Origin: Platynereis dumerilii | Lineage: Eukaryota > Annelida > Polychaeta > Phyllodocida > Nereididae | Assembly: GCA_026936325.1 (NCBI GenBank) | Contig: JAPTHN010000015.1 | Span: 7,901,267 to 7,965,266 of the forward strand | Direction: 5' to 3' | Length of the DNA stretch: 64,000 nucleotides | Shown: one piece after another, positions 17,646 to 30,935 of the stretch | How the letters are laid out: the number at the start of each line of letters is the position of its first letter | How positions within the stretch are numbered: the first letter of the stretch is position 1 | Program-made: the position numbers and the translations under genes | The notes under the pieces: model-generated | Databases searched by the model: none | What the model saw: the letters and a program-made list of their open reading frames with translations, nothing else | What the model was told of the DNA's origin: nothing

Positions 17646-20600
17646 CATCTTTGTTATCCAAATTCAATTTGTCACAACTTTCCTAGAAATTTGTAGAAAT
17701 AGTAATCCCTTTGTATAAGCGTGAATGTATAACCCGAATAGGCTTGTAGTCTGTACTGAAAATTCAATTGCTCATTCAATTCTTCATAACTTTCCTGGAA
17801 ATTGATAGGAATAATAATTTTGGAGTATATACAGAACTAGTGGTAACACTTTCACATATACCCCATACCCCATCTGTATACGGCTACATTCAATTACCTA
17901 GAGAGAGGCATATTACGTAGGAACCCCATAACCTCTAGTGAATGCCCATTGTCTATGCACATAGCATATGAAACCGGCTGCCTGCGAATTAGTGTTGTTT
18001 ATGGCCCTGGAAATTATCAATTTGCTGAAGTAATAGAAAGAATGGCCACCCTTTCCATGTGTGGGTGGGTGTATATATAAGTAACGTTCTGGAGATAGGG
18101 CGCAGGATGCCACAGATACATAATGCAAATATTTCTGTGATGTATTTTGTATATTTTTTGCACAAAAAAACTGACAGCAGCTCAAACCCAGTAATGAAAT
18201 CCCTCCCTACAAATGGAAGCATATTTGTTGGTCACCACCCCTAGCAAACAATTCTGCTTGTATTGTCAAGCCCCTGCATGATAGATATCCCCACGAATCA
18301 GTTACCATGGTAATGCGAATTTCTAGCTGTATCTGTCATCTGGCATTACCCCACCCTGTCTGTTACCCTCCATATATCTTTCATATGTTTTTGTCACTTT
18401 CTTTTGTGTGAAAGGCTTTTTCTTCTTGGATGTATGGCTGCATCATCTCTTGACAACAAAAAGAAAAAATGACAAAAAATAAAAGAGGTATAGCCCCAAG
18501 AAGGAACTAGCTCCATGCATCTTGGCTTTTTAACACTCTGAAGCCATTCATCAAACTTCACTTGTCACTTATCAGGCTGCTTGCTCTCAATTAAATTGAA
18601 TCAGCCAAGGAAGTGAAATTTCTCCTGTACATATTGCTCACCATATATTATACACAATGGGCCTTTTTTTACTCTAATGATTTATATGCCAAGACATGCT
18701 TTGTTTTGAATACATCTATCTGAGAGATTTTTGAGAAGAGCAAGATACATGAAGGAAGCCCAGACACAATGCCTTGTCTTACTTCATTTGCATTTCTAGG
18801 CAGGTTTCAACAGTTCTGATAAAATCATAGTTCTGGAAATAAACTGCTATTTGATTTGGATAAAGATCAAATAGAAGTTTATTTTCAAATAATTTTCATT
18901 TCACTTTAGATCTAGAAACCTTTTTAACCACCATCAAGCAAGAATCATCTACCATTACATTTATGGTGTGTTACATGCCATTCAGGGGGCGAACATTTAA
19001 TGATAACAGGGACTTGGAGTTTACCTCAGTGGTAAATTATTTATTTCACGGTAACGGCTGCAGTAATTATTTATTTCGAGCGCTCGGCGTCTTCAAATAT
19101 TCGTTCCAGTCAACCCCATCAGAAATTATTTATTTCAAGACTGCTCAAAAATAATTTATTCATTTCATTAAAACTGAGCATGCAATTTACCGTTACATGT
19201 CATTTACGGTTACAGCCATTTTACCATGGCATATATACCATTGAATGTCTTATAGGCCTACCCTTGGCACTGTTCCCTAAGTGACCCTTGGTTGTCAGTT
19301 ACCAATACATGTCATATACCATTTCTGTTAGTGTCAATTCCATGTGTTGCCTGTTTCTGTTACTGCTGGTTAGGCTGTTGGTGCAGGACCACAGCAGGGA
19401 GATGCTCCTAATTTGATGGCCTACATGGAGCTGCCAGGACCCAGTGAAAGATGCCCTTTTCTGTTGGACAGAAAGGTAAACAAGACAAGGGCTGATGGAA
19501 TGTCCTGAGGCAGGAATGGTCCTACAGGTCTACTGGGTTGACCTGCATAATCTAGTGGCCTCTGAGACATAAGGCCTCTTCTTCAGTGTCTGTGATGCAA
19601 GTGGTCTTTTGTATGGAAGATATGGTTGAATATCACAAGAAATTGTGGTTTTGCACTGGAATTTTGTAGAGTAGATATGCCGGATAATGACCGGATATTA
19701 TATCTTTGAGACCACTTGTTCTTCATAAGCAATGAGAGTTGCTTTTGAAAAAGTGTGGCCTCACATTGGAAACAACTTCTGGGTCAATTTTTCATAAAAT
19801 AGATAATTATATATACACTGTATATCTTTCCTTGGCTGTCCTGTCCCTGGATGTGTCCTGGAGGTCCTGTCCTGGAGATCTGGTGTTGGGCTGTCCTCGC
19901 GATGGCAAGCCCTGGGTAGGATGGTAGGATGACGAAGCAGCCACGATGGCAATGTCAACAACAAGGCTGTTTCCATGATCATGACCCCAGGGCTGATTTG
20001 AAAAAAAGACTACTAAAGATCTGCTACTGCTCCTGTTTCCATCTCATTACAATTTAACTTAATTCTTCCACTTTGATCTGATCTAACTGCACTGTTCTAG
20101 CATGCTACAGGAGGCATGAGATAGCTGGGACTTTCATCTCAGCCATTCATTAGTGCCTGCTGGTTCAGCCTGCTGGTTCAGCTTGGTCATTTTGTGTGTC
20201 CTCATCAATCAGCCATTTCTTTATTTACTGCTAATTTGCCCTGCCCTCAGGTATACTTCTTGGTCTGCTGTGATGCTGTGTTGCTGTTCTGGCACTAATT
20301 GCAACAACAACATCCAAGGGCTACTCCTGTTTTCTTGTGACAGGAATCTAGTTTCTAATGAACAGCAGATTCATTATTGTTTTCAATATAAAATGTAGTA
20401 AGCTGCTAATTCATGGAGTTTCTATAGGAGACAGTTCTTTCAGAAACCTATGTATTGCAAAGAAGAGACTTGATTGATACTTCAATTGTGTTGTCCTTAT
20501 CAGAGAAGACTCATTCTCCAAGTTTGTGACCATAACATTTGTATTCATTTGTAATACAATGATTTTATTCAATGATTACAACGTGTAAACATAATAAGAT

Positions 20601-20650
20601 TCTGCTGTTTCGATCTGAATATCAACTGGACAACAGTGTTAATTCAAAAT
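17646..20650. other. AT-rich DNA with no gene recognised
   Basis: The one local pattern is the word AATTATTTATTTC at 19035, 19065 and 19124, with a broken fourth copy near 19150. It resembles AU-rich RNA elements or a decayed tandem repeat. Open frames are short and without recognisable domains. Confidence 0.5.
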
Positions 20651-20675
20651 GGAAGTGTTTGCAAGTTATAACATT

Positions 20676-20810
20676 GGCATGACACCTGTGTTCAAATTAG
20701 AAAACCAACAGGCCACATGTGCTAAAATTGGAAGACAAACAGGACACCTGTGTTTAAATTAGGACACTGCCAAACACCTGTGTTCAAATTGGAACATCAA
20801 AATGACTGTA
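20676..20810. repeat. Short imperfect tandem repeat (ACACCTGTGTTCAAATT)
   Basis: Four units of about 30-35 bp share ACACCTGTGTTCAAATTRG, with an eroded second copy. It is a local duplication without coding content. Confidence 0.7.
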
Positions 20811-21164
20811 CATTTGCCACCTTCAGTTCTGTTTATTACAGTGTTGTCTGGTTACTTTGAAAGAACTTACTGGGAAGTTGTGTTGTAACATGTTGTAGAA
20901 CGACACAGGAGAAGCCCCAGCAGTGATAAAACCTACTTAGAGACTGGTTGTCTGGTTGCAGGTTGGGTAATGTGGGAGACAGTTGACCAGCAGCACTTAA
21001 ATTACCCTGAATTACATCACTCCAGCAGTGCCTTCACTTGCGTCTAATGGTGTCAAGCTTAAGCTATAGGGTGGCGTGCTCAATCCAGACTATTGTCATC
21101 CTACTTCCAAGCAGGTGATTATCCAGCCAGTAATCCCCTATGACTGTCCCAATATAGAGAGGAG

Positions 21165-21780
21165 AGCAGAGGAGAGGAAAGCAGAGCAGAGCGTCATGCA
21201 AGAGGAGAGAGGTAGTCAGGAGAGAGGTAGCGAAGAGAGAGATAGCAAGAAGAGAGGTAGCGAGAAGAGAGGTAGCGAGACGAGAGGTAACGAGGAGAGA
21301 GGGAGCGAGGTAGCGAGGAGAGATGTAGCGAGAAGAGAGGTAGCGAGAAGAGAGGTAGCGAGAAGAGAGGTAGCGAGGAGAGAGGGAGCGAGGAGAGAGG
21401 GAGCGAGGAGAGAGGGAGTGAGGAGAGAGGTTGCCAGAAGAGAGGTAGCGAGGAGAGAGGTAATGAGAAGAGAGGTAGCGAGGAGAGAGGTAACAAGAAG
21501 AGAGGTAGTGAGAAGAGAGGTAGCAAGGAGAGAGGTAGCGAGGAGAGAGCTGGTGAGGAGAGAGGTAGCGAGGAGAGAAGCGGCGAGGAGAGAGCCGGTG
21601 AGGAGAGACCGGCGAGAAGGGACCCGGAGCAGAACGACAGGAAACCAGAGGAGAAACCACAGGAGAAACCACAGGAGAAACCAGAGGAGAAACCAGAGGA
21701 GAAACCTGAGGAGAAACCTGAGGAGAAACTAGAGGAGAAACCAGAGGAAAAACCAGAGGAGAGGGGTATGGAAAGAGGTC
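21165..21780. repeat. Purine-rich minisatellite, 15-bp then 12-bp units
   Basis: Units of AGAGAGGTAGCGAGA (15 bp) run to about 21620 and then give way to AGGAGAAACCAG (12 bp) units. A 218-codon frame (R/E/G/S repeats) and a 202-codon frame on the other strand result from the unit lacking stops. I do not call them genes. Confidence 0.88.
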
Positions 21781-22756
21781 TGTGGAAAGAAGTCTGTGCA
21801 GAAAGGTCAGGAGGAGAGGGGGTCAGCAGTGAGGGGAGTCACCAGGAGGGATCTGGTCTTTATGAGGGTGGACCCTAGCAAGACAGATGAGGAGCAATGA
21901 GGCTCTCAGGTCAAGATGGTATGTGTTTGCATCCCCTAAATGAGCCAGGCTACCCGCTCATTCCAGCCTCCCAGGTTCTAACACAATCAAGAAAGCTGAT
22001 GAAGGCGGTGAAGTAATAGGCAGGGGGGAAGAAGAACAATCTTTTCACCTGATAGCTCCAGTCATCATGCATAATTAGAACTGTGCTGAGCACTGCTGTG
22101 GAAGCTGTGGAAGCTGTAGATTCTGGTGTTGCTGCTGCTGATGATATGTTATGAAAACAAGCGTTATGACGCAATAACATGGCTGACTGATGGGTAGGTT
22201 GAACCTGTGGGTTCTGCTTGCCTGGCAAATTGTCCAGATTGATCACAAATACACAGCTCTGAGCACAGTGGGTGCAGTGTGTGAAATGTGATGTATTGCT
22301 TAGCAATGGGATAGGACAGTGAGCAACTGAGCATCACTAAGTCTTAGGAGGTCTTTTAGTTTCCATCAGTCTCCATTTGACATCCTATACACTGTGTTGT
22401 AATGTTGATATGACTGAAATGGCAAAATTTGTGATATAGCATAGCATCTACTCTAGATGGGTGTAACCTTAGGGAATTTCTTATTAGTACCTGAGGTGTA
22501 ACATCCTGCTTACTTGTCATTTCCATAGCGAATGCAACCACAAATCATCTGAATCTCTTATTTCACAGTGCTGATTGAACCCATGGCCAGTTAAATTGTC
22601 ACTTTCATGGCATCCATTGAGATGATAATGTTTCTTTTCACTTCAGCTTAACATCAAACATCCTACTGATAACAGTGATTGCGGTGGCGACTGGAGCGAC
22701 GAATTGAACCTGCATTAAAGTATCACAAACTTCACATCTACAAGGATATTTGAATG
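21781..22756. other. Unique DNA, no gene recognised
   Basis: Open frames up to about 118 codons are present, but none has a domain or codon pattern I recognise. Confidence 0.45.
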
Positions 22757-22864
22757 ATTGGGGCATTACATCCTGTCTTTATGCACTCTGGTTCAGGCCA
22801 AATCAGACTGGGGGAGGACACAACAATAAGGCAAAGATTGAGACTGCTGTCCAACATTGGTCTA
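22757..22864 (-). mobile_element. tRNA-SINE, body half (split by a MITE)
   Basis: On the minus strand this contains AATGTTGGACAGCAGTCTCA, TTTGCCTTATTGTTGTGTCC and the tail TGCATAAAGACAGGATGTAA. Its tRNA-like head lies on the far side of the 1077-bp element, at 23942-24035. Confidence 0.75.
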
Positions 22865-23941
22865 CACTGCAAAAAATTCCCATTAAATTTTACAGTTAAA
22901 TTAACTGGCAACTTTGTTCCAGGTCTAAGAACTGTAAAAGTACTAATAAACCTGAACAGGACAATGAACCGTAAAATGCAGATTGGTACATTGAACTGTA
23001 ATTTTGCGGATTCAACAAAGTGATATTACGGAATAATGTACATATATAAAACAGTTTATTTAAATTATATTTTACGGTTATATCAACTGTCAAACATAGA
23101 ATGTAAAGAATGCAAGGAGCTGTAGAATCTACTGTAAAAATACGGATAGTATATGTCATTCTTACTTTTGCACAACTGTGAAACAACAGACTAAGCACGT
23201 GATTTAACTGTCGCATAGCTGAGAGAGTGAGAGAGCCACTGACTCCAGGCTCGGCCTTGCTCATCTCTTGCTTGACAGCAGGGAACTAAGTCCATCAATT
23301 ATACCCAGCAATTAATTCGCACATGTTTGCTCACAAACCATAAAATAAAATTGATGGATATTTTCCTGGAGAACCAGGTGTCAAGTTTATCGAAGTATGT
23401 TCTATTGATGCAGACTGCGCTTGGGTTATTTCGGTTTTAATAGTGTCATTCTTTAGATCACATCATAAGACTCACACAAATGTCAATGTCACATATAGAT
23501 ATTAAAACTTTTGCATAATGACAGCATCTTTAAGATCATATGAATGAGGATGTTCCCTTACCTTCAGATAAGTTATAAATTATGTTTGATTAACAGCTGT
23601 GTAAAGTGTATGTTATAGATGGCACCACATTTTCCATGGTTGAAGTCCATGCAATCTCTTGTTTATAGTTCCTAATCTGACCAGGTGTATTGATTGTTTG
23701 GCCAATTCAAATGTTTTGTCTGCATTTTACAAGTTGCCAGTAAATTAACGGTTGAAGTAATTGTTCATTAACGTGAACTAAATGTTAAATGACATGTTGC
23801 AGTAAATTTATCTTGGAGCCATTTTGTAACTGACAAAGAACTGTAAATTCCCGGAAAAAGTCTGTATTTAAAAAATACTGGTAAAATGACAATAAATTTA
23901 CGGTTCTTTCAGCCAGAAAAACACGGTCATTTCTTACAGTG
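22865..23941. mobile_element. 1077-bp TIR element with TA target duplication, inside a SINE
   Basis: The ends are CACTGCAAAAAAT and inverse CACTGTAAGAAAT, flanked by TA at 22863-22864 and 23942-23943. The interior repeats ACTGTAAA-type words and has no transposase. The TA duplication and CACTGTAA ends suggest a Tc1/mariner-mobilised element. It interrupts a SINE precisely, which confirms both ends. Confidence 0.85.
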
Positions 23942-24035
23942 TAGGTGGTCCGGCGAGAGCTGGAATCGAAACCGAGACCCAGCGGTTTTAAGCCAGAGTG
24001 CTCCTTTCTTGCCTAACCCCTCCACTTCTGTTACA
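23942..24035 (-). mobile_element. tRNA-SINE, head half
   Basis: On the minus strand the tRNA-like part includes GGGGTTAGGCAAG, CTTAAAACCGCTGGGTCTC and a B box GGTTTCGATTCC. It is continued by the body at 22864 downward once the inserted element is set aside. Confidence 0.7.
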
Positions 24036-27000
24036 TAGGATCCATTTCAAATGATATCTATCTTTTCAGTTTGACTTAACGCCTGTAACATTCTATCGAT
24101 AACAGCGTCACAGTGATAGATATTGTGACCAGACCGAGGACCTGAATTGGCGTTCCAATTCCATACACCGTTATCCCACACATTTCCCAAGTCCCTGATG
24201 TCTCCAAGCCACAAAAGGCAAGCATGCTACTGACAATGACAACCCAAGTTCTTCTGACTGCCCTGACTCTGAGCTCTGAGCCATATCACATACATGTGTG
24301 GCTGACATGCCTCCGCAGAGCACCGCGGAGTGGCTTTTGCTTGCGGACGGTCCGTCTTGCTCAGATTACAGATACTTGTTGCCGGTCCGGAGAGGGCGGC
24401 CGGGCGTGCTGTCACATACCGTCCAGTAGATTAGCAGCTCAGCCATTCCTCTGTCTTAGCAGCTCAGCTATCTCCACACGGCCATACATCAAGTGGAGAG
24501 GCCCAGGGAGGATGGTGGGGATGTTCTATGTCAATCCACATGATTAGCACTGCCAACTCCTCAGTAACAACTCCTCTGTAAGTTGTGCTATCTTCAGCAG
24601 AACATGGTTACCTCCACTTCTGCCACATCTCTCAAGTTGCTCATTGTCATACTGTCTCCTGGGCTCTCCCAAGACCAGCTGCTGTTCTTCTAGCTGGTCT
24701 GGTAGTTGTCTTTTAGTTGGCCTTTTTGTCTTGTAGCTGTTTTCTCTCCTGCTTTATAGTGATTTTTAGTTGCAAGTGACTTCAAGTAACTGTCGTAGGA
24801 TATATATTGTTAGTCTGGTAGCTAGTCTCTCCAACTTAATGATCATACTTCATTTTGATTGCAGATGACTTCCAGTAACTGTTGTAGGTTAAGTATTATA
24901 GTTGCTTTGACGGTTCCATTACTTACAGTTGCCCTTCTTGTTGGTCTGTTAGAAAGTTGTCTTTTAGTAGGACTGCTAATTCGTCTTGTAGTTTTTTTTT
25001 TCCACACTGTGTCATCTTACTTTATTCACTCATAGTGACTTGTGTCTCTAGAAGAGTCCAACATAAAGTTCTGTCGTTGGTTATCGAAACAGTGAAGTTG
25101 TTTGGAAATTCCAGGGCCTGCTGCTGTCCTTCTATAGTTGGTCTACCAGTTGACCTGCTGTTTGTCTTTTAGCTGGTCTGTGGAAGTTTATCATCATAAA
25201 AGTCATTGTTAGTTGCAATATTTTGCTTACTGCTTCCACATGGCAGCCATTTGTTCATTTATCCAATTGTTTTGCTATAGTTCTTCCATGCAGTTGGTTT
25301 CAATAGTTGGCTTCTGGTTGGTTCATAGTTAGCCCAATTGTAGTGCTATAGTCAGCATTTACAATTATTTAGTGTTTTCGTCCGTCTGGTTGGTTCTCCT
25401 TAAGCTATTTTTTCCCCAGCTGGTTTGGAAAGCTATCCCAAGCAGGCCTTTCCCTGAATGAGCTCTAAGCTGTCCATTTGTGGTAAGCTGCAGCATTCTC
25501 AGTTGGTTCTTTAGCTGCTCACAATCAGATATCCTTTTTCTTGTCACGACTTCCTCCAGATGTGTGTATTGTATCGTGGCCCTTTTTCGGTTGCATTTCT
25601 TTCTTTTACAGGACAAAATAACACTCATTCCGGAACATTATATCCCTCTCTGAGTGAATAGTTATCTTCCAAATCTCTGTCATTCCGGATTGTATGGCAG
25701 TAAGGATTGCTTTGGCCTTTCAGAATGTCAGTGTTAATGGCTTCAAATGAGTTTGAGTATGGAGCATGTTGTCATAAAGTTTTATTTGAGGGAAGCTGTG
25801 AATGTCGTTTTATAACTTAACATGCTTTAAATTGAGGCCTAAAATGGCAAGAAATGGCATGAAAATGGCATGGAGATAGTGTAGCACCACATTGTTGAAA
25901 TATTGATGGTCAGTTGCAGTCTTATGGATGGCTGCTTGGCACTAGCACAACAGATGTGTTGACCTGCTCAGTTCCCTGTGGGGACATTTCGTCAAGCCCT
26001 GTAAACCTTTATTAAGCCATGACTGATAGTCTTTTGACAAGGGCTTAATGTCATCTCCCTGTAACTAATTGTTGTTTGGCCATTGCTTTTGGGTTCTCCT
26101 CTCTGTTGGTGGCTTTTTGGGAGGTTACTTCTCTACCATTCAGAGCCACTCAGTAGGCCATCCAACAGGCCATTCAGCAGGCATCCAACTGCCATTCAGC
26201 AGGTATTATGTCAGGATATTACGTTACCCCTAACTACCATACAGTATTACACAGATATTACACAGATTGCTCTGGTAATTTTACCCTAAGCACTACAATG
26301 AGCTCACAATGGGTGTCATAATAAGTGCCCTAACAAGTGCCACAATAAGCACGTGTCATTTGGTGTGTGACACCTGCTACCGTTTTTTCTCCAACTCTGA
26401 GTCTTTGTCGACTTTGTAGTCTTTTGAAGGAATTTTGTAGGACACAAAAATGATCAAAGAGCTACACATCTCGAGTCTTGACTAATGTCTAATTTTCTCG
26501 CTGCTCTGTGCAACAATGTCATTTTCCAACAGCAAATTACTACAGACACCCTAGTAGAATGAAGATTAGAGAGGACAGGGTCAAAGCAGGTTGGCCAAAT
26601 GACAGAGTATGATGAACAAGGTGTGAAGGATCATTATGGGTCAAGGCAGCTAAGGCCTGCTTTAGCGAGATGGGGTGGTTAGCCCGCCAAAGGGTCCCTT
26701 ATACCAGAGGAGCACAGTCGTTATTGGGGCTATGAAAAAGTACCATGATGATAGAGTGGATGTGTTATGGCTATGGAGAGCATGTCACCCCGTTGACATT
26801 GCCGTGACATTGGCATGCAGGTTTAACCAGCTTGTACGCCCAGAGAGAAATGATGGTTGGTAATTTGTGTCAGAGACGGCATGGTCAGTGCCTGTAGGGC
26901 CCAGCAGGGTCCAGGAGACCTCAGCATGGGGCCAGCGGCAGAGTTTGTGTCATCTACCAAAGCTCAGCGGCATAGCCCAGCAGGGGCAGCTTTTTCTGAC

Positions 27001-28380
27001 CACTTTTACGACCCCTTGCTACTCTCAGTACTCAGTGTGTCCACTGTAGTGACCACTCTAGCTACTCTGGTGAATCTGCGGCCTTCCTGGTGTGACCACT
27101 CTGGCGCATCACACTCAAACTGTTTCTAATGCTGACCACCAGTCGACCACCAGTGTGTGGCGTCTCCTAACAACTTGCGGACCTTTTAGTGTCATCCGCA
27201 GCGAAACTGGACACTGCATTTTGATACGCAGACCCATACAAAGCCATACAAAGGCACTTTAGGACAGGCTCCTTCAGTCCAGTTGTTTATGGGGTAAATA
27301 TGAGTGGTATTTACTACAAAGGGATGGTTTCCTGGGGTTATATTATCTCTCGAGGGAACAGGAGTTCCTTTACACATTGTACCATCCTGAAACTTATACA
27401 ATGTACCACCCGCAGTGAAACGACAAGACATACTCAATAAATCTCACATTTTGAGAATAGTTACCATCAATGTAACTATATATAAACGATGGCACTAATT
27501 TTGTCCATAGCCCGAAGAGAAGCAACAATAAGTTCATAACGATTATACCATTTAACTGCAAACAGCATTAGTGGAAGTGCAGCAAATTGGTTCATAAAAT
27601 TCCAGCAGCTCATTAGCCTTTGGGGACAAAATGTACCCCATGTAGTGCATAGCCTCTGTATATATAGACCAAGATTTTTTTAATGGTCCAGTAGTTCATT
27701 ATTTTTAAGTCAGTTGTCATTTTGGTGGTGGGTAAGACACTGAAACTGGATGGGGTTTCAGTATAGTCCACAATTTCCATGGCTGGAGGACTAGGGGTGT
27801 CTGCATTTTGTGTCTATGCCCTTGCCTCTGTCGACTCCAAGGCTCCAAGGCTGAGGGCTGCCTCATCTACCAGGCACCAACCATGCACAACCCCCGGTCC
27901 CAGGATCAGGTTATCGGCCTCTCCTTGCCCCGGGCAAAGTCTAACTTTGTCGGTAGAGTCAACTGCCACTTGATTTTCTTAACTTGAAAAATAACCACAG
28001 TCCTGAATAGTGGGGCATGACCTTCTAGTAATTTGAGTGTCACAATCGGAACGTTTCTTTAAGGAAAAAACCCTGAAGATGTTGCCCCTTTGAAATATGT
28101 CATATAATGTGTGTACCCACTACCCAGTGCAGGCAGGCTTGGTGTTTATTTTGGTGTTGCTGCCAAGTGTGACACTCTTAGTTTACTGAGATCCATCCCC
28201 CCACCCTGGCCCTCCCCCGATATCTCTGTTATAATGTGGTTGGCCTGATCCACTGAGAAATTATCTGACAGCTACTGTCTCACTTTATCGTCTCTTCTTG
28301 AAAAGCCTTCAATTTGATTGCTGAGGAAGACAAGCACTGATTCTCTGGGTGTTGTGGACGATCTGCTTAATTTGGGACCT
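24036..28380. other. Mostly unique DNA with diverged local repeats; no gene recognised
   Basis: At 24660-25330 there is an old tandem structure: blocks like CTTCTAGCTGGTCTGGTAGTTG, GTCTTTTAGTTGG and GTGACTTCAAGTAACTGTCG recur with many changes near 24680, 24860, 24930 and 25120. Elsewhere I see no repeats or coding frames that I can support. Confidence 0.5.
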
Positions 28381-28383
28381 TAT

Positions 28384-28830
28384 ATTGTGTTATTGTAGAA
28401 GATGAGAGGAGTGTGAGACAGAAGAGAGAGACAGAGTGATAGACAGAGACAAAGAGACTGTGACTAAGAGGCAGATACTGGGTATCAGAGACAGATACAT
28501 AGATAGATAGAGACAAACAGAGATATACAGAGACACACAAAAAGGGACAACGACAGAAAGACAGTCTCAGAGAGAGACTGAGAGATTTCAGATAGAAAGA
28601 GACGGGGAGACGGGGAGACGGGGAGACGGGGAGGAAGAGAGACACAAAGGAAGGGAGACAGAGAGATATAGGTAGAGAGATACAGAAACATAGATACAGA
28701 GATACAGAGACACGGAGTTACAGAGAGAGAGGCAGAGAGAAAGAGACATAGAAAGACACAGAAAAAGACAAAAACAGACAGAGAAATACCCACACACAAA
28801 GCCAGAGACAGAGAAACAGAGATAAGTGAG
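28384..28830. repeat. AGAGACAGAGA-type simple repeat
   Basis: Purine-rich imperfect GAGACAGA/GATACAGA repeats, with a short GACGGGGA run near 28600. The frames open on the minus strand (S/L/C/V-rich) are by-products. Confidence 0.85.
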
Positions 28831-29765
28831 GAGAGGAAAAGAGTTTGTTGTTAATAAGGGAGATTGTATGATGCATTGGCACAATCAGAGAAAAAGGAGA
28901 TAGTGAAAGATGACCAGTCTCCTGATAGCAACTGACTGGGACACATCAGCTGCAAATGAAGCCACTGTGGGACAAGCAGAGAAGCAAAGCAATAGGAATG
29001 GATAGTTGAGGGACTGGGAGGGTATAGCAGTGGATATAGCACACCAACTGGGCAAAGCACTAGACCTAACAACAGGCAGACCAGCCACTGGCATCCTGGC
29101 CGTCATGTCAGATTTTATCAATTAGGCACTGCAGGGCTTGCTGGACTCCCCAGTCTACATTCGCCCTCTTAATTAACTTAGTCTTGCCTCTGGATCCTCT
29201 GCAAAAATGCCAGCCTGGATCATGTAAGTTAGGAGCAAGGCACTTCTATAGGAAGGCCGGATTAGGCTGTGTAATAAGTGGTCAATCAATGAATACCATT
29301 CAGGCATTAGGTTGCAACTTATCACGAGCTATAATGTGCAAGAGCTTGCAAGCTATGGAGATGATGTTGAGGGCCGGGTAAGATCGATGCTGGGGAGTAA
29401 CACTCCCCAGACCCAGCCATGATACAACCCTGACCCCCCGAATAACACACCACCCAACCACTTGGCGCTGATTAAAAACATTGCTCTTAATACCCCTCTT
29501 GGGTTTAGAGGCTATTTCCTGGGACAAGCCTCTGACTTACTGCTGCTGCAGCAGCTACCACACATGGTCGTTCCAGGCTGAAATATTTATGGCAGTATAC
29601 CACCCAGCTGCTATGCAGCCCCAGAGTAACACAGCAATGTTGTGTTTAGGGGAAAGAGAGGGGAGATATAAGCAGCCATCATTAGCCCTGAAACATTAAT
29701 ACTGGCAGCAAACACAGAAAAGGCCAACTCAGCATCATGCACAGATAGCAACAGCAGAATATACA
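28831..29765. other. Unique DNA, no gene recognised
   Basis: No domain-bearing frame and no clear repeat. Confidence 0.5.
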
Positions 29766-30170
29766 CATAGACTGCAGTCTCTGCCAGTCTCTGCCAGTCT
29801 CCGCCAGTGTCCACCAGTCTCTGCCAGTCCCTGTCTGTCTCCGTCTGTCTCTGCCAGCCTCTGTCATTATCTGTCAGCCTCTGCCAGTCTCTGTCAGTCT
29901 CTGTCAATCCCTGCCAGTCTCTGTCAGTCTCTGGCGATCTCTGCCAGTCTCTGCTAATCTATGTTAGTCTCCGCCAGTCTCTGTAAGTTTTTGCCAGTCT
30001 TTGCCAGTATCTGCCTGTCTCTGTCAGTCTATGATAGTCTCCGTGAGTCTCTGCAAGTCTCTGCCTATCTCTGCTAGTCGGTGCCATCTATAGTCTCTGG
30101 CAATCTCTGGCAGTCTCTGCAAGTCTCTGCAAGTCTCTGTCAGTATAAGATATTCTCTGCCAGTCTGCAG
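29766..30170. repeat. 10-bp minisatellite, GTCTCTGCCA
   Basis: About 40 imperfect units of the type GTCTCTGCCA/GTCTCTGTCA. Confidence 0.88.
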
Positions 30171-30469
30171 GCCAGAATATGCTTAATGAAAAAGCAAATA
30201 GAAATCAGCTATTACAGCATTCCCTCCAGGCAGTGATCTGAAACCTCATGTTATATGATTTGTTCCAATGTGCACATCTGCCCCAGAAGTCAGCGTTGCA
30301 GCTTTACTCTGCAAAACATGAGTGGAGTTATTCTCTCGAGTTATTCTCCTGATCGAGCTGATCTCTTGTATAGATTTTGGACAAGATCAAAAAATATACT
30401 ATCATTTTGCTTATTTTATGAGTTATTGATTAATCACTTTACTATTCTCACAAAAGTATTTCTCTTCTT

Positions 30470-30935
30470 TTTCTCTCTCTTCCTGAGGGTTTGCTGCCCT
30501 GCAACCTGTATTTCCTCTTATTTGCTCTCTTGAGTTATTCTCATAATGTTTTCTCTGTTGCCAAAAGCTGAGGGTTTGCTGTCTCAGAGCCTATATTTCA
30601 TTCAATTTGTGCTTGTTTGTTATAGAAGTTATTCTCAACAAAATGTCTTTCTCTCGCTAAACGCTGAGGGTTCGCTACCGTAGAGCCTGTATTTCAGTCA
30701 ATTTATCAGTGTGAGTTATAGTAAATTAGTACTGATTATTCTCATAACATTCAACTCTCACCAAATGCTGAGGGTGTGCCGTTGCTCAGTCTGTATTTCA
30801 TTCAAGTTATTCTCATGAGTTATATAAATCATTCTTATAATGCATAACGCCTTTCTCTCACTAAACGCTGAGGGCTTGCTGCTGTGCGCCTTGTGTTTCA
30901 GCTCAGTCGAGTCATTTTTCGTGAGTTATTATCAT
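30470..30935. repeat. Five-copy tandem repeat, period about 97 bp
   Basis: The block CTGAGGGTTTGCTG recurs near 30484, 30568, 30665, 30768 and 30869. Each copy is followed by a GCCTGTATTTCA-like word and GAGTTATTCTCAT. The units are 20-30% diverged, so it is an old array. Confidence 0.8.

Noticed and set aside
21064-21732. Open frames of 218 and 202 codons with R/E/G/S or S/L/P/R repeats
   Set aside because: Product of 15-bp and 12-bp tandem units; no start context, domain or conservation to support a gene.
29611-30170. CRISPR-like regular repeats
   Set aside because: The units are a 10-bp minisatellite with no unique spacers of constant length; this is animal DNA.
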